Assembly: GCF_003752465.1 (NCBI RefSeq) | Contig: NZ_RKHJ01000001.1 | Location: 1,488,001-1,552,000 of the forward strand | Length of the DNA: 64,000 bases | Direction: 5' to 3' | Source of the DNA: Agrococcus jenensis | GTDB taxonomy: Bacteria; Actinomycetota; Actinomycetes; Actinomycetales; Microbacteriaceae | Part shown: piece by piece, positions 18,664 through 31,768 of the stretch | How positions within the stretch are numbered: position 1 is the stretch's first letter | Layout: each line of letters starts with the position of its first letter | The notes under the pieces: generated by a model | What the model was told of the DNA's origin: nothing | Database searches by the model: none | What the model saw: the letters and a program-made list of their open reading frames with translations, nothing else | Program-made: the position numbers and the translations under genes

Positions 18664-19386
18664 TCAGTGCACGGGCGAGCCCAGGAGGGTGCCGATCGAC
18701 CAGGTCGCCGCGAGCGCGATGATGCCGCCGAGCAGCACGCGCAGCGTCCCGAGCCGCTTGCCGGAGCCGCCGATGCGCGCCGAGACGATGCCGGTGACCA
18801 GCAGCGCCACGATCGTCGCGACCACGATCGACCACGGCATCCACGCGGCAGGCGAGAGCAGTGCCGCGAGCAGCGGCACGAGCGAGCCGAGGGTGAAGGC
18901 GACGGCGGAGGAGGCGGCGGCCGCCCAGGGGTTGTTGAGGTCCTCCGGGTCGAGCTTGTACTCGACGTCGAGGTGCGCGCGCAGGGGATCGGACGCCGTC
19001 AGCTCGGCGGCGACGAGGTGCGCCGTCTCGGGTGAGAGGCCGCGGAGCTCGTACATGTGCGCGAGCTGGTCGATCTGCCCCTCGGGGTTCTCGTCGAGGT
19101 GGCGCAGCTCGCGACGGATCGCCGCCCGCTCGCTGTCGCGCTGCGACGACACCGAGACGTACTCGCCCACGGCCATCGAGAAGGCGCCCGCGACCAGGGC
19201 GGCGATGCCGGCGGTGAGGATGCCCGCGAGCGTCGTGCCCGCGCCTGCGACGCCGACCATGAGGGCCGACGTCGAGACGATGCCGTCGTTCGCCCCGAGC
19301 ACGCCGGCACGCAGCCAGTTGAGCCTCGAGGCCATCGACTCGACCGGCGGCGGCAGGTCGGGGCGGCGCTGGAGCGCTGGATCCAT
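18664..19386 (-). CDS. VIT1/CCC1-family metal transporter
   Basis: The 240-residue protein begins with LNWLRAGVLGANDGIVSTS, the family signature of vacuolar iron transporter homologues, followed by helices and the AVGEYVSVSSQ motif. A central hydrophilic segment (~85-145) is the metal-binding cytosolic domain, followed by three more membrane segments. In bacteria these likely export or store Fe2+/Mn2+. ATG at 19386 is chosen because AGGAGG lies 6 nt upstream. It is convergent with the DM13 gene. Confidence 0.9.
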   Translation of the reverse strand: MDPALQRRPDLPPPVESMASRLNWLRAGVLGANDGIVSTSALMVGVAGAGTTLAGILTAGIAALVAGAFSMAVGEYVSVSSQRDSERAAIRRELRHLDENPEGQIDQLAHMYELRGLSPETAHLVAAELTASDPLRAHLDVEYKLDPEDLNNPWAAAASSAVAFTLGSLVPLLAALLSPAAWMPWSIVVATIVALLVTGIVSARIGGSGKRLGTLRVLLGGIIALAATWSIGTLLGSPVH

Positions 19387-19525
19387 GGGTGTCCTCCTGG
19401 CATCCATCGTCCGGGCTCCGCGGCGCCCCCGCAACGAAGGCCAGGCTCGTTCGAAAGCCGTACGAATGCCGAATCTTGACGCTTCGGGGAACCGAAAGCG
19501 AGCGGGGGCGCATGCGCGTCGGCGC

Positions 19526-19531
19526 TAGGCT
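19526..19531 (+). promoter_or_regulatory. Likely -10 of sucCD (TAGGCT)
   Basis: TAGGCT lies 41 nt before the sucC GTG, in the divergent region with the VIT gene. It would give a short leader of about 35 nt. No convincing -35 is seen. Confidence 0.45.
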
Positions 19532-19572
19532 TGCCCAGGCGAATCCCCCAACATCAACGGATTGGATGACGC

Positions 19573-20739
19573 GTGGATCTCTATGAGTACCAAGCAAGGG
19601 ACCTGTTCGAGCAGCACGGGGTACCCGTGCTGCGAGGCATCACCGCCGACACCCCCGAGCAGGCCGAGGCAGCAGCCACGGAGCTCGGCGGCGGTGTCGT
19701 GGTCGTGAAGGCACAGGTCAAGACGGGCGGCCGCGGCAAGGCCGGCGGCGTGAAGCTGGCGAAGAGCCCGGCGGAGGCGAAGACGGCCGCGGAGGCCATC
19801 CTCGGCCTCGACATCAAGGGGCACACCGTGCACCGCGTGATGATCGCCGAGGGCGCAGCGATCAAGGAGGAGTACTACTTCTCCATCCTGCTCGACCGCT
19901 CGAACCGCTCCTACCTCGCCATGTGCTCGTACGAGGGCGGCATGGACATCGAGCAGCTCGCCGAGGAGCGCCCCGAGGCGCTCGCCAAGGTCGAGGTCGA
20001 CCCGGCGGTCGGCATCGACGCGGCGAAGGCCGAGGAGATCGTCCGCGCCGCGAGCTTCCCCGAGGAGCTCGTCGCCAAGGTCGCGCCCGTGCTCGTGACG
20101 CTCTACGGCGTCTTCGACAAGGAGGACGCCACCCTCGTCGAGGTCAACCCGCTCGTGCTCACCGAGAGCGGCGACGTCATCGCGCTCGACGGCAAGATCA
20201 CCCTCGACGAGAACGCCGACTTCCGCCAGGCCGGCCACGCGGAGCTCGAGGACAAGGCCGCCGCGAACCCGCTCGAGGCCAAGGCCAAGGAGTCGGACCT
20301 CAACTACGTGAAGCTCGACGGCCAGGTCGGCATCATCGGCAACGGCGCCGGGCTCGTCATGTCGACGCTCGACGTCGTCGCCTACGCCGGTGAGGCGTTC
20401 GGCGGCGTGAAGCCCGCCAACTTCCTCGACATCGGCGGCGGCGCATCCGCCGAGGTCATGGCAGCAGGCCTCGACGTCATCCTGGGCGACTCCGACGTGA
20501 AGAGCGTCTTCGTGAACGTCTTCGGCGGCATCACCGCCTGCGACGAGGTCGCGAACGGCATCGTCAAGGCGCTCGAGATCCTCGGCGACGAGGCCTCGAA
20601 GCCGCTCGTCGTGCGACTCGACGGCAACAGCGTCGAGGAGGGCCGACGCATCCTCGCCGACGCCGACCACCCGCTGGTGACCGTCGTCGACACCATGGAC
20701 GAGGCAGCGGCCAAGGCCGCCGAGCTGGCTGCGGCCTAG
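19573..20739 (+). CDS. sucC: Succinyl-CoA synthetase, beta subunit
   Basis: The 388-residue ATP-grasp subunit opens with the family start [19 protein letters not shown] and has [17 protein letters not shown] (nucleotide binding), EVNPLVLT and [12 protein letters not shown] (CoA/phosphate side). With SucD it makes ATP or GTP from succinyl-CoA in the TCA cycle. The GTG start is fixed by homology. The sucD gene follows after 11 nt. Confidence 0.96.
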   Translation: MDLYEYQARDLFEQHGVPVLRGITADTPEQAEAAATELGGGVVVVKAQVKTGGRGKAGGVKLAKSPAEAKTAAEAILGLDIKGHTVHRVMIAEGAAIKEEYYFSILLDRSNRSYLAMCSYEGGMDIEQLAEERPEALAKVEVDPAVGIDAAKAEEIVRAASFPEELVAKVAPVLVTLYGVFDKEDATLVEVNPLVLTESGDVIALDGKITLDENADFRQAGHAELEDKAAANPLEAKAKESDLNYVKLDGQVGIIGNGAGLVMSTLDVVAYAGEAFGGVKPANFLDIGGGASAEVMAAGLDVILGDSDVKSVFVNVFGGITACDEVANGIVKALEILGDEASKPLVVRLDGNSVEEGRRILADADHPLVTVVDTMDEAAAKAAELAAA

Positions 20740-20750
20740 GAGAGCAGAAG

Positions 20751-21650
20751 ATGTCGATCTATCTCAACAAGGACAGCAAGGTCATCGTCCAGGGCATCAC
20801 CGGCGGCGAGGGCTCCAAGCACACCGCGCGCATGCTCGCCGCGGGCACGCAGGTCGTGGGCGGCGTGAACGCCCGCAAGGCCGGCACGACCGTCTCGCAC
20901 ACCGCCGCCGACGGCTCCGCCGTCGAGCTCCCCGTGTTCGGCACCGTCGCCGAGGCGATCGCCGAGACCGGCGCCGACGTCTCGATCGTCTTCGTGCCGC
21001 CGGCGTTCGCCAAGGACGCGGTCATCGAGGCCATCGACGCCGGCATCGGCCTGCTCGTGGTCATCACCGAGGGCATCCCGGTGCAGGACTCGGCAGAGTT
21101 CTGGGCGCACGCGAAGTCCGCGGGCACCACGCGCATCATCGGCCCGAACTGCCCCGGCATCATCACGCCGGGCGAGTCGCTCGTGGGCATCACGCCCGCG
21201 AACATCACCGGCAAGGGCCCGATCGGCCTGGTCTCGAAGTCGGGCACGCTGACGTACCAGATGATGTTCGAGCTGCGCGACCTCGGCTTCTCGACCGCCA
21301 TCGGCATCGGCGGCGACCCGATCATCGGCACGACGCACATCGACGCGCTCGAGGCGTTCGAGGCCGACCCGGAGACGAAGGCGATCGTCATGATCGGCGA
21401 GATCGGCGGCGACGCCGAGGAGCGCGCTGCCGACTACATCAAGGCGCACGTGACGAAGCCGGTCGTCGGCTACGTCGCCGGCTTCACGGCGCCCGAGGGC
21501 AAGACGATGGGCCACGCCGGCGCGATCGTCTCCGGCTCGTCGGGCACGGCGCAGGCGAAGCAGGAGGCCCTCGAGGCCGCCGGCGTCAAGGTCGGCGAGA
21601 CGCCGTCCGAGGCTGCCCGCCTCATGCGCGAGATCATCGAGTCGCTCTGA
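20751..21650 (+). CDS. sucD: Succinyl-CoA synthetase, alpha subunit
   Basis: The 299-residue subunit has the CoA-binding N-terminus ([17 protein letters not shown]), the [11 protein letters not shown] segment, and the phosphorylated-histidine loop GHAGAIVSG with His255. It forms the TCA-cycle enzyme with SucC. GGAGAG 7 nt before the ATG supports the start. A strong terminator follows. Confidence 0.96.
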   Translation: MSIYLNKDSKVIVQGITGGEGSKHTARMLAAGTQVVGGVNARKAGTTVSHTAADGSAVELPVFGTVAEAIAETGADVSIVFVPPAFAKDAVIEAIDAGIGLLVVITEGIPVQDSAEFWAHAKSAGTTRIIGPNCPGIITPGESLVGITPANITGKGPIGLVSKSGTLTYQMMFELRDLGFSTAIGIGGDPIIGTTHIDALEAFEADPETKAIVMIGEIGGDAEERAADYIKAHVTKPVVGYVAGFTAPEGKTMGHAGAIVSGSSGTAQAKQEALEAAGVKVGETPSEAARLMREIIESL

Positions 21651-21664
21651 GCTGACCCGCTCTG

Positions 21665-21692
21665 CAGGGCCCCGGCTTCGGCCGGGGCCCTG
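21665..21692 (+). terminator. Terminator of sucCD
   Basis: The 12-bp perfect stem CAGGGCCCCGGC / GCCGGGGCCCTG with a TTCG tetraloop is followed by TTCG, 14 nt after the stop. Confidence 0.85.
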
Positions 21693-21783
21693 TTCGCGTC
21701 CCCGGCCGGTGTGCGCTCCCTGCCCGCGCACGGGCCCGCGCACTAGGGTTGCCGCACCGATCGACACGACGGAGGGGGCGGCG

Positions 21784-21951
21784 ATGAGCCACGACGAGGG
21801 ACACGACAGCGAGGGCACGAAGAAGCCGGGAGGCCTCGGCGAGGACGGCACGATCCCGGCCGACCCGGACGGGCTGGGCGCGACGACGACCGACGAGGCG
21901 TCGACGTTCGAGCCCGAGGAGGACGAGGCCGCAGAGCCCGAGGCCGACTAG
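21784..21951 (+). CDS. Small acidic hypothetical protein
   Basis: The 55-residue protein is very acidic (about a third Asp/Glu), with no hydrophobic core and a likely disordered structure. The ATG has GGAGGGGG 6 nt upstream and a TAGGGT hexamer ~36 nt before that. Codon use fits the neighbourhood. Its stop overlaps that of the convergent gene in a CTAG palindrome. No function can be assigned. Confidence 0.6.
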   Translation: MSHDEGHDSEGTKKPGGLGEDGTIPADPDGLGATTTDEASTFEPEEDEAAEPEAD

Positions 21952-22421
21952 CCCGAGGCCGACGAGCGCGAGGCTGCGTCGGGCGCCGCTCCGCCGATGC
22001 GCTCGATGACGAAGACCGGATGCCGGGCGGCGATCGCGGCGAAGGCCGCGAGGTCGTCGTCCGGCCCGGCAGCGACGTATGGCCGCACGATCGGGGTGCG
22101 GCGCACGTACGCGCGCAGCACCGGTGCCGCGTCATCGGCGGCGAGCTCGATGGCGCGCACCTCGTGCGTCGTCCCGCGCTCGATCGTCGCGACGCCCGCG
22201 GCGCGCAGGTTCCGCACCCAGTCGACGACGCCGTAGGGCGCGACGAGGTGCACGCGACCGTCGAGCGCGAGCGGCGTGACCGGCGTGGTGCGGGGCTCGC
22301 CGCTCGAGCGGCCGGCCACGGTCAGCGCGACCGCGCCGCCAGGGCCGAAGCCCGCCCGGGCGAGCGCCACGATCGCGCGGTCGGCGAGCCTGCGGACGAT
22401 CGAGCGGCGGAAGCGGGCCAT
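21948..22421 (-). CDS. Deazaflavin (F420)-dependent nitroreductase-family protein
   Basis: The 157-residue protein resembles the Ddn/FDOR-B group: RRLADRAIVALARAGFGPGGAVALTVAGRSSGEPRTTPV, then VHLVAPYG and NLRAAG. These split-beta-barrel proteins bind coenzyme F420 or related flavins and reduce nitro or enone compounds. The natural substrate is unknown. The start is the ATG at 22421, because TACGCT ends 6 nt before it; the frame is open further to 22451. Confidence 0.75.
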   Translation of the reverse strand: MARFRRSIVRRLADRAIVALARAGFGPGGAVALTVAGRSSGEPRTTPVTPLALDGRVHLVAPYGVVDWVRNLRAAGVATIERGTTHEVRAIELAADDAAPVLRAYVRRTPIVRPYVAAGPDDDLAAFAAIAARHPVFVIERIGGAAPDAASRSSASG

Positions 22422-22427
22422 GGCGGC

Positions 22428-22433
22428 AGCGTA
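22428..22433 (-). promoter_or_regulatory. Leaderless -10 (TACGCT)
   Basis: On the minus strand TACGCT ends 6 nt before the ATG at 22421. Confidence 0.5.
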
Positions 22434-22441
22434 CGACCAGA

Positions 22442-22479
22442 CCCGGCGCATCCGGGCGTTGCCCGGCGCATCCGGGCGT
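22442..22479. repeat. Two 18-bp direct repeats
   Basis: CCCGGCGCATCCGGGCGT occurs at 22442-22459 and 22462-22479, period 20, between two divergent genes. Each unit contains CCCGG...CCGGG dyads. Confidence 0.7.
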
Positions 22480-22519
22480 CGCCCTCGCGCTCGGCGCCGA
22501 CGCGCGGCAGAGTGGGCGC

Positions 22520-23332
22520 ATGACGATCCTGTGCGCGACGTGCGGCGTCGAGGCCGCCGAGCCGCTGCCCGAGACCTGCCCGATCTGCGCCGACGAGCGC
22601 CAGTGGGTGCCGATGCACGGCCAGATCTGGACGAGCACCGACGAGCACGCCGACGACGGCATGCACATCGACGTCGTCGAGCTCGAGCCGGGCGCGTGGG
22701 CGCTCACCTCCGACCCGGCCGTCGGCATCGGCCAGCGCTCGATCCTCGTGCAGACCACTGAGGGCAACCTGCTGTGGGATCCGCTCAGCACCATCACCGA
22801 CGCGGCGGTCGAGCAGGTGCGCGAGCTCGGCGGTCTGGCGGTCGTCGCGGCGTCGCATCCGCACATGTTCGGCGTGCAGTGCGCGTGGGCAGATGCGCTC
22901 GACGCCCGCGTGCTCGTGAACCGGCACGACGCGTCGTGGGTGCAGCGCCAGCACGAGCGCATCGAGCTCTGGGACGACGAGGTCGACCTGCTGCCCGGCG
23001 TGCGGCTGCTGCGCCTCGGCGGGCACTTCCCGGGCGCCGCCGTCGTCGTGTGGGAGGCCGGGAGCGAGGGAGAGGGGTCGCTGCTCGCGGGCGACACGAT
23101 GCAGCCGAAGCCCGACCGCGCGAGCGTCGGCTTCATGCGCTCGTACCCGAACAACATCCCGCTCTCGGCGGGCGTCGTGCGCCGGCTCGCGGACCGCGCG
23201 GCCGAGCTGCGGTTCCGCCGCGTCTACGGCAACATCCCCGGCCAGGTCGTCGAGGACGGCCCGACGGCGATCGCCCGCAGCGCCGAGCGGCACATCGGCT
23301 GGGTGACGGGCGCGTTCGACCACCTGACGTAG
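22520..23332 (+). CDS. MBL-fold protein with rubredoxin-like zinc knuckles
   Basis: The 270-residue protein starts with a two-CxxC zinc-ribbon (Cys5, Cys8, Cys20, Cys23), then a metallo-beta-lactamase-like domain from ~45. The usual HxHxDH motif is replaced by ASHPHMFG, and the downstream GDTM motif is kept (LLAGDTMQPKPDR). Such proteins are annotated as MBL-fold hydrolases of unknown substrate; a redox or sensing role is possible. The ATG has no clear Shine-Dalgarno; CAGAGT 6 nt before it is close to, but not, TANNNT. Confidence 0.8.
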   Translation: MTILCATCGVEAAEPLPETCPICADERQWVPMHGQIWTSTDEHADDGMHIDVVELEPGAWALTSDPAVGIGQRSILVQTTEGNLLWDPLSTITDAAVEQVRELGGLAVVAASHPHMFGVQCAWADALDARVLVNRHDASWVQRQHERIELWDDEVDLLPGVRLLRLGGHFPGAAVVVWEAGSEGEGSLLAGDTMQPKPDRASVGFMRSYPNNIPLSAGVVRRLADRAAELRFRRVYGNIPGQVVEDGPTAIARSAERHIGWVTGAFDHLT

Positions 23333-23345
23333 TCGACTCCGGAGA

Positions 23346-23388
23346 AATCGGCGCCGAGCGCGTGTTCGACCGGATAGCGCGGCCGAGG
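23346..23388. repeat. Left copy of an imperfect inverted repeat around the AbiEi/DUF559 gene
   Basis: 43 bp that match the complement of 24311-24353 at about 30 positions, with no gaps. The exact blocks are AATCGGCGC, AGCGC and GGATAG, plus GCGG-N-CGA. Confidence 0.55.
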
Positions 23389-23476
23389 AGTCCCTGGGCG
23401 ACAGATCCTCCGGGCGGTCCACAGGCGGCGCCGCCGCTCGACGGCGGGCCGCCGGACTGTGGCAGGTTGACCCGCC

Positions 23477-24304
23477 ATGGACCCCCGAGTGTTCGAGCTC
23501 GGCATCCTCACTGCCGCGCAGCTCGGTGTGCTGGGCTGGAGCAAGTGGCAGATCGAGTGCGCGGTCCGGGACGGTGGCCTGCAGCGGGTGCGCCCGGGCT
23601 GGTTCGGCAAAGACCCGGTCCCGCAGGCGCTCGCGGCCGTGCGTAGCGGTGGCTGCATCTCGTGCTTCAGCGCGCTCCGGCTGCTCGGTGCGTGGGTGCC
23701 GGAGCGGAAGGGCTGGCACGTTCGCTCGGCGCGACACCGCGGACCCACCGGCTGCAGGCCGCACGGCCCGCAACCGCCGGTCTCGAGCGTCATCGACGAC
23801 CTCGAGACCAGCTTCCGGTGCGTTCTGCGGTGCGGGAGCAAGGAGGACATCGTCGTCATCATCGACTCCCTGCTGCACGAGCGGCTCGCGACAAAGGACG
23901 AGCTGCAGGCGTGGACGAGGCTCGCGCCGCTGCGCATCCGTGCGCTCCTCGACCTCGCCGACGGGCGGTCGGAGGCCGGGACGGAGAGCATGGTGCGGCT
24001 GCGGACGCGCTCGCTCCGCATCGCCACGCGCATCCAGGTGCGGCTGCTGCAGGGCATGCGGGTGGACGTGCTGCTCGGGGAGCGACTGGTCATCGAGTGC
24101 GACAGCAGGGAGCACCACACCGACTCGCTGGCGTACGAGCGCGACCGGGCGCGGGATCGTCGGCTCGTTGCCGCGGGGTTCCTGGTGCTGCGCCTCAGCT
24201 ACCGGCAGATCCACGACGAGTGGCCGGCGATCGAGCAGGAAATCCTGGCGATCGTGCGCCGGGGAGACCACCTGTGGCCGCGCCACCGGAGCAATCAGCG
24301 CTGA
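23477..24304 (+). CDS. AbiEi-type winged-helix antitoxin domain fused to DUF559 nuclease-like domain
   Basis: The 275-residue protein has an N-terminal helix-turn-helix region of AbiEi antitoxins (LGILTAAQLGVLGWSKWQIECAVRDGGLQRVRPGWF, ~7-45), and a C-terminal DUF559/Vsr-like fold: RVDVLLG with Asp197, then VIECDS with Glu207 and Asp209, and RLVAAGFLVLRLSYRQI. The Asp...Glu-x-Asp pattern fits PD-(D/E)XK-type nucleases. No AbiEii-like toxin gene is adjacent, so it is an orphan. It is flanked by imperfect inverted repeats. Whether it is a nuclease, a repressor or both is not known. Confidence 0.75.
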   Translation: MDPRVFELGILTAAQLGVLGWSKWQIECAVRDGGLQRVRPGWFGKDPVPQALAAVRSGGCISCFSALRLLGAWVPERKGWHVRSARHRGPTGCRPHGPQPPVSSVIDDLETSFRCVLRCGSKEDIVVIIDSLLHERLATKDELQAWTRLAPLRIRALLDLADGRSEAGTESMVRLRTRSLRIATRIQVRLLQGMRVDVLLGERLVIECDSREHHTDSLAYERDRARDRRLVAAGFLVLRLSYRQIHDEWPAIEQEILAIVRRGDHLWPRHRSNQR

Positions 24305-24310
24305 CGGGGC

Positions 24311-24353
24311 CTTCGACCGCACTATCCAGATCAGTGAGCGCTGAGCGCCGATT
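24311..24353. repeat. Right copy of the inverted repeat around the AbiEi/DUF559 gene
   Basis: The reverse complement aligns without gaps to 23346-23388. It begins 6 nt after the gene's stop. Confidence 0.55.
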
Positions 24354-24368
24354 CCGCCGGGGAACGGC

Positions 24369-24396
24369 GAAGGGCCCGGCCGGAGCCGGGCCCTTC
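24369..24396. terminator. Bidirectional terminator between AbiEi/DUF559 and icd
   Basis: A perfect 12-bp stem (GAAGGGCCCGGC / GCCGGGCCCTTC) with a CGGA loop lies between the convergent genes. Confidence 0.8.
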
Positions 24397-24407
24397 GTCG
24401 GTGCGGA

Positions 24408-30679
<6,272 letters not shown>

Positions 30680-30738
30680 CCGTCGCTGGCTCGCCGACAG
30701 GTGGGCCCGCCCGCGACCGGTGGCCGAGCGGGCCCATC

Positions 30739-30861
30739 CGTCGCGGGTGGCCCCACCCGTCGCGGGCGGCCCCACCCGTCGCGGGTGGCCCAACCCGTCG
30801 CGGGTGGCCCAACCCGTCGCGGGTGGCCCAACCCGTCGCGGGTGGCCCAACCCGTCGCGGG
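30739..30861. repeat. 19-bp tandem repeat, six units plus a partial unit
   Basis: The unit CGTCGCGGGTGGCCCAACC repeats exactly every 19 bp: starts at 30739, 30758, 30777, 30796, 30815 and 30834, then nine bases of a seventh. The first two units differ slightly. Each holds CGGGT...ACCCG, a small hairpin. It lies between purH and the P-loop gene, ending 31 nt before that gene's -10. It is too regular for CRISPR spacers and could be a satellite or a transcription stop. Confidence 0.95.
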
Positions 30862-30891
30862 ACCTCACCACCGCGCGGCGTTCCACGTCAC

Positions 30892-30897
30892 TAGCCT
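30892..30897 (+). promoter_or_regulatory. Leaderless -10 (TAGCCT)
   Basis: TAGCCT ends 7 nt before the GTG at 30905. Confidence 0.6.
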
Positions 30898-30904
30898 GGC
30901 TGCC

Positions 30905-31450
30905 GTGAGCGCAGGCACCGTCGACGACGTCCGCCGCGCGCGCCGCATCCTCTGCGTCGGCGCCACGGGCGCCGGCAAGTCGACGCTCGCGATCGCGCTG
31001 GGGGAGCGGCTCGGGCTGCCGGTCACGCTCGTCGACGATCTCTGCTGGGATCCGCAGTGGACACCCGTGCCGAACGCCGAGCAGCTGCGGCGGGTGCTGC
31101 CGGTGATCGCGCAGGACGCGTGGGTGCTCGACACGCTCTGGTCGTCGCACGCGTCGCACGCGTGGCATCGGATCGACGCGATCGTGGCGCTCGACTACGA
31201 CCGCCACGTCTCGCTCGCGCGGCTGGTCCGCCGCACGCTCCGGCGCATCCGCACGCGCGAGCGCATCTGCAACGGCAACGTCGAGACCCTGTCGAGGGCG
31301 CTGTCGCGGCACTCGATCATCGCGTGGCACGTCCGGTCATGGCGCTCCAAGCGGATGCGGATGCGCGCATGGCACGCGGATGCGTCGGCGCCGCCCGTGG
31401 TGCTGCTGGCCCGCCCTCGCGACGCCGACCGCCTGCTCGCGTCGCTCTGA
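30905..31450 (+). CDS. P-loop NTPase, FlaR/adenylate-kinase-like
   Basis: The 181-residue protein has Walker A GATGAGKS (residues 19-26) and the layout of the FlaR/'topology modulation'-type kinases: VTLVDDLCWDPQW after the P-loop, then an Arg-rich helix (LVRRTLRRIRTRERIC). The substrate is unknown. The GTG start fits a leaderless -10. It is preceded by the 19-bp repeats. Confidence 0.8.
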   Translation: MSAGTVDDVRRARRILCVGATGAGKSTLAIALGERLGLPVTLVDDLCWDPQWTPVPNAEQLRRVLPVIAQDAWVLDTLWSSHASHAWHRIDAIVALDYDRHVSLARLVRRTLRRIRTRERICNGNVETLSRALSRHSIIAWHVRSWRSKRMRMRAWHADASAPPVVLLARPRDADRLLASL

Positions 31451-31473
31451 CGGGCGACTCGAGGCTGCGGGGC

Positions 31474-31503
31474 TAGACGCACCGCGCTGCGACTGCTTAG
31501 GAT
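31474..31503 (+). promoter_or_regulatory. Promoter of the ABC exporter operon
   Basis: TAGACG (31474-31479) and TAGGAT (31498-31503) are separated by 18 nt. The start of transcription would be near 31510, giving a ~260-nt leader before the ABC gene. Confidence 0.55.
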
Positions 31504-31550
31504 GGAAGGCTGTCCGCGCCACCCCGACGCGGCCGACCGAGGAGGATGCC

Positions 31551-31628
31551 ATGAGCACGACGACGAACGCTCCGATCGCTGCCGCCCGCGCCCTCCTCGC
31601 CCGCACCGACGTCCGCGGACGCCGGTAG
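31551..31628 (+). CDS. 25-residue leader peptide in the ABC exporter 5' UTR
   Basis: ATG at 31551 has GAGGAGG about 6 nt upstream and opens [18 protein letters not shown], ending ...DVRGRR before TAG. It is too short for the usual gene callers but well placed between a promoter and the ABC gene, 140 nt before the ABC start. Alternative hairpins and a Shine-Dalgarno-sequestering hairpin follow. This resembles ribosome-stalling leaders of drug-inducible efflux genes; the inducer is unknown. Confidence 0.5.
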   Translation: MSTTTNAPIAAARALLARTDVRGRR

Positions 31629-31634
31629 CAGGAG

Positions 31635-31688
31635 GGCCTCGCAGCCCGTCGCGAGCCTCGCTCGCACGCGCCGACCGCCCGAGGTCGG
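31635..31688 (+). promoter_or_regulatory. Mutually exclusive hairpins after the leader peptide
   Basis: CTCGC (31638-31642) can pair with GCGAG (31651-31655), or GCGAGC (31651-31656) can pair with GCTCGC (31660-31665); both use the same bases. A third stem CCGACC / GGTCGG follows at 31671-31688. This is an attenuator-like arrangement, inferred by eye only. Confidence 0.4.
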
Positions 31689-31746
31689 ACGCAGCACCAC
31701 CATCGCGACCCACCGGTCGCACCAGCACCGCGGGCTCACGACGCTC

Positions 31747-31764
31747 GCGATCGCGAAGGATCGC
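31747..31764 (+). promoter_or_regulatory. Hairpin covering the Shine-Dalgarno of the first ABC gene
   Basis: GCGATC pairs with GATCGC around GCGAAG, so the ribosome site GAAGGA (31755-31760) is partly in the loop and partly in the 3' arm, just before the ATG at 31769. Confidence 0.45.
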
Positions 31765-31768
31765 CCTC

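Noticed and set aside
22503..22519. Leaderless -10 for the MBL gene (CAGAGT, 6 nt before ATG)
   Set aside because: It lacks the first T of TANNNT; the evidence is too weak to call it.
23477..24304. Complete AbiE toxin-antitoxin system
   Set aside because: No AbiEii nucleotidyltransferase-like gene is adjacent on either strand.
30739..30861. CRISPR array
   Set aside because: The units are contiguous with no spacers, and no cas genes are nearby.
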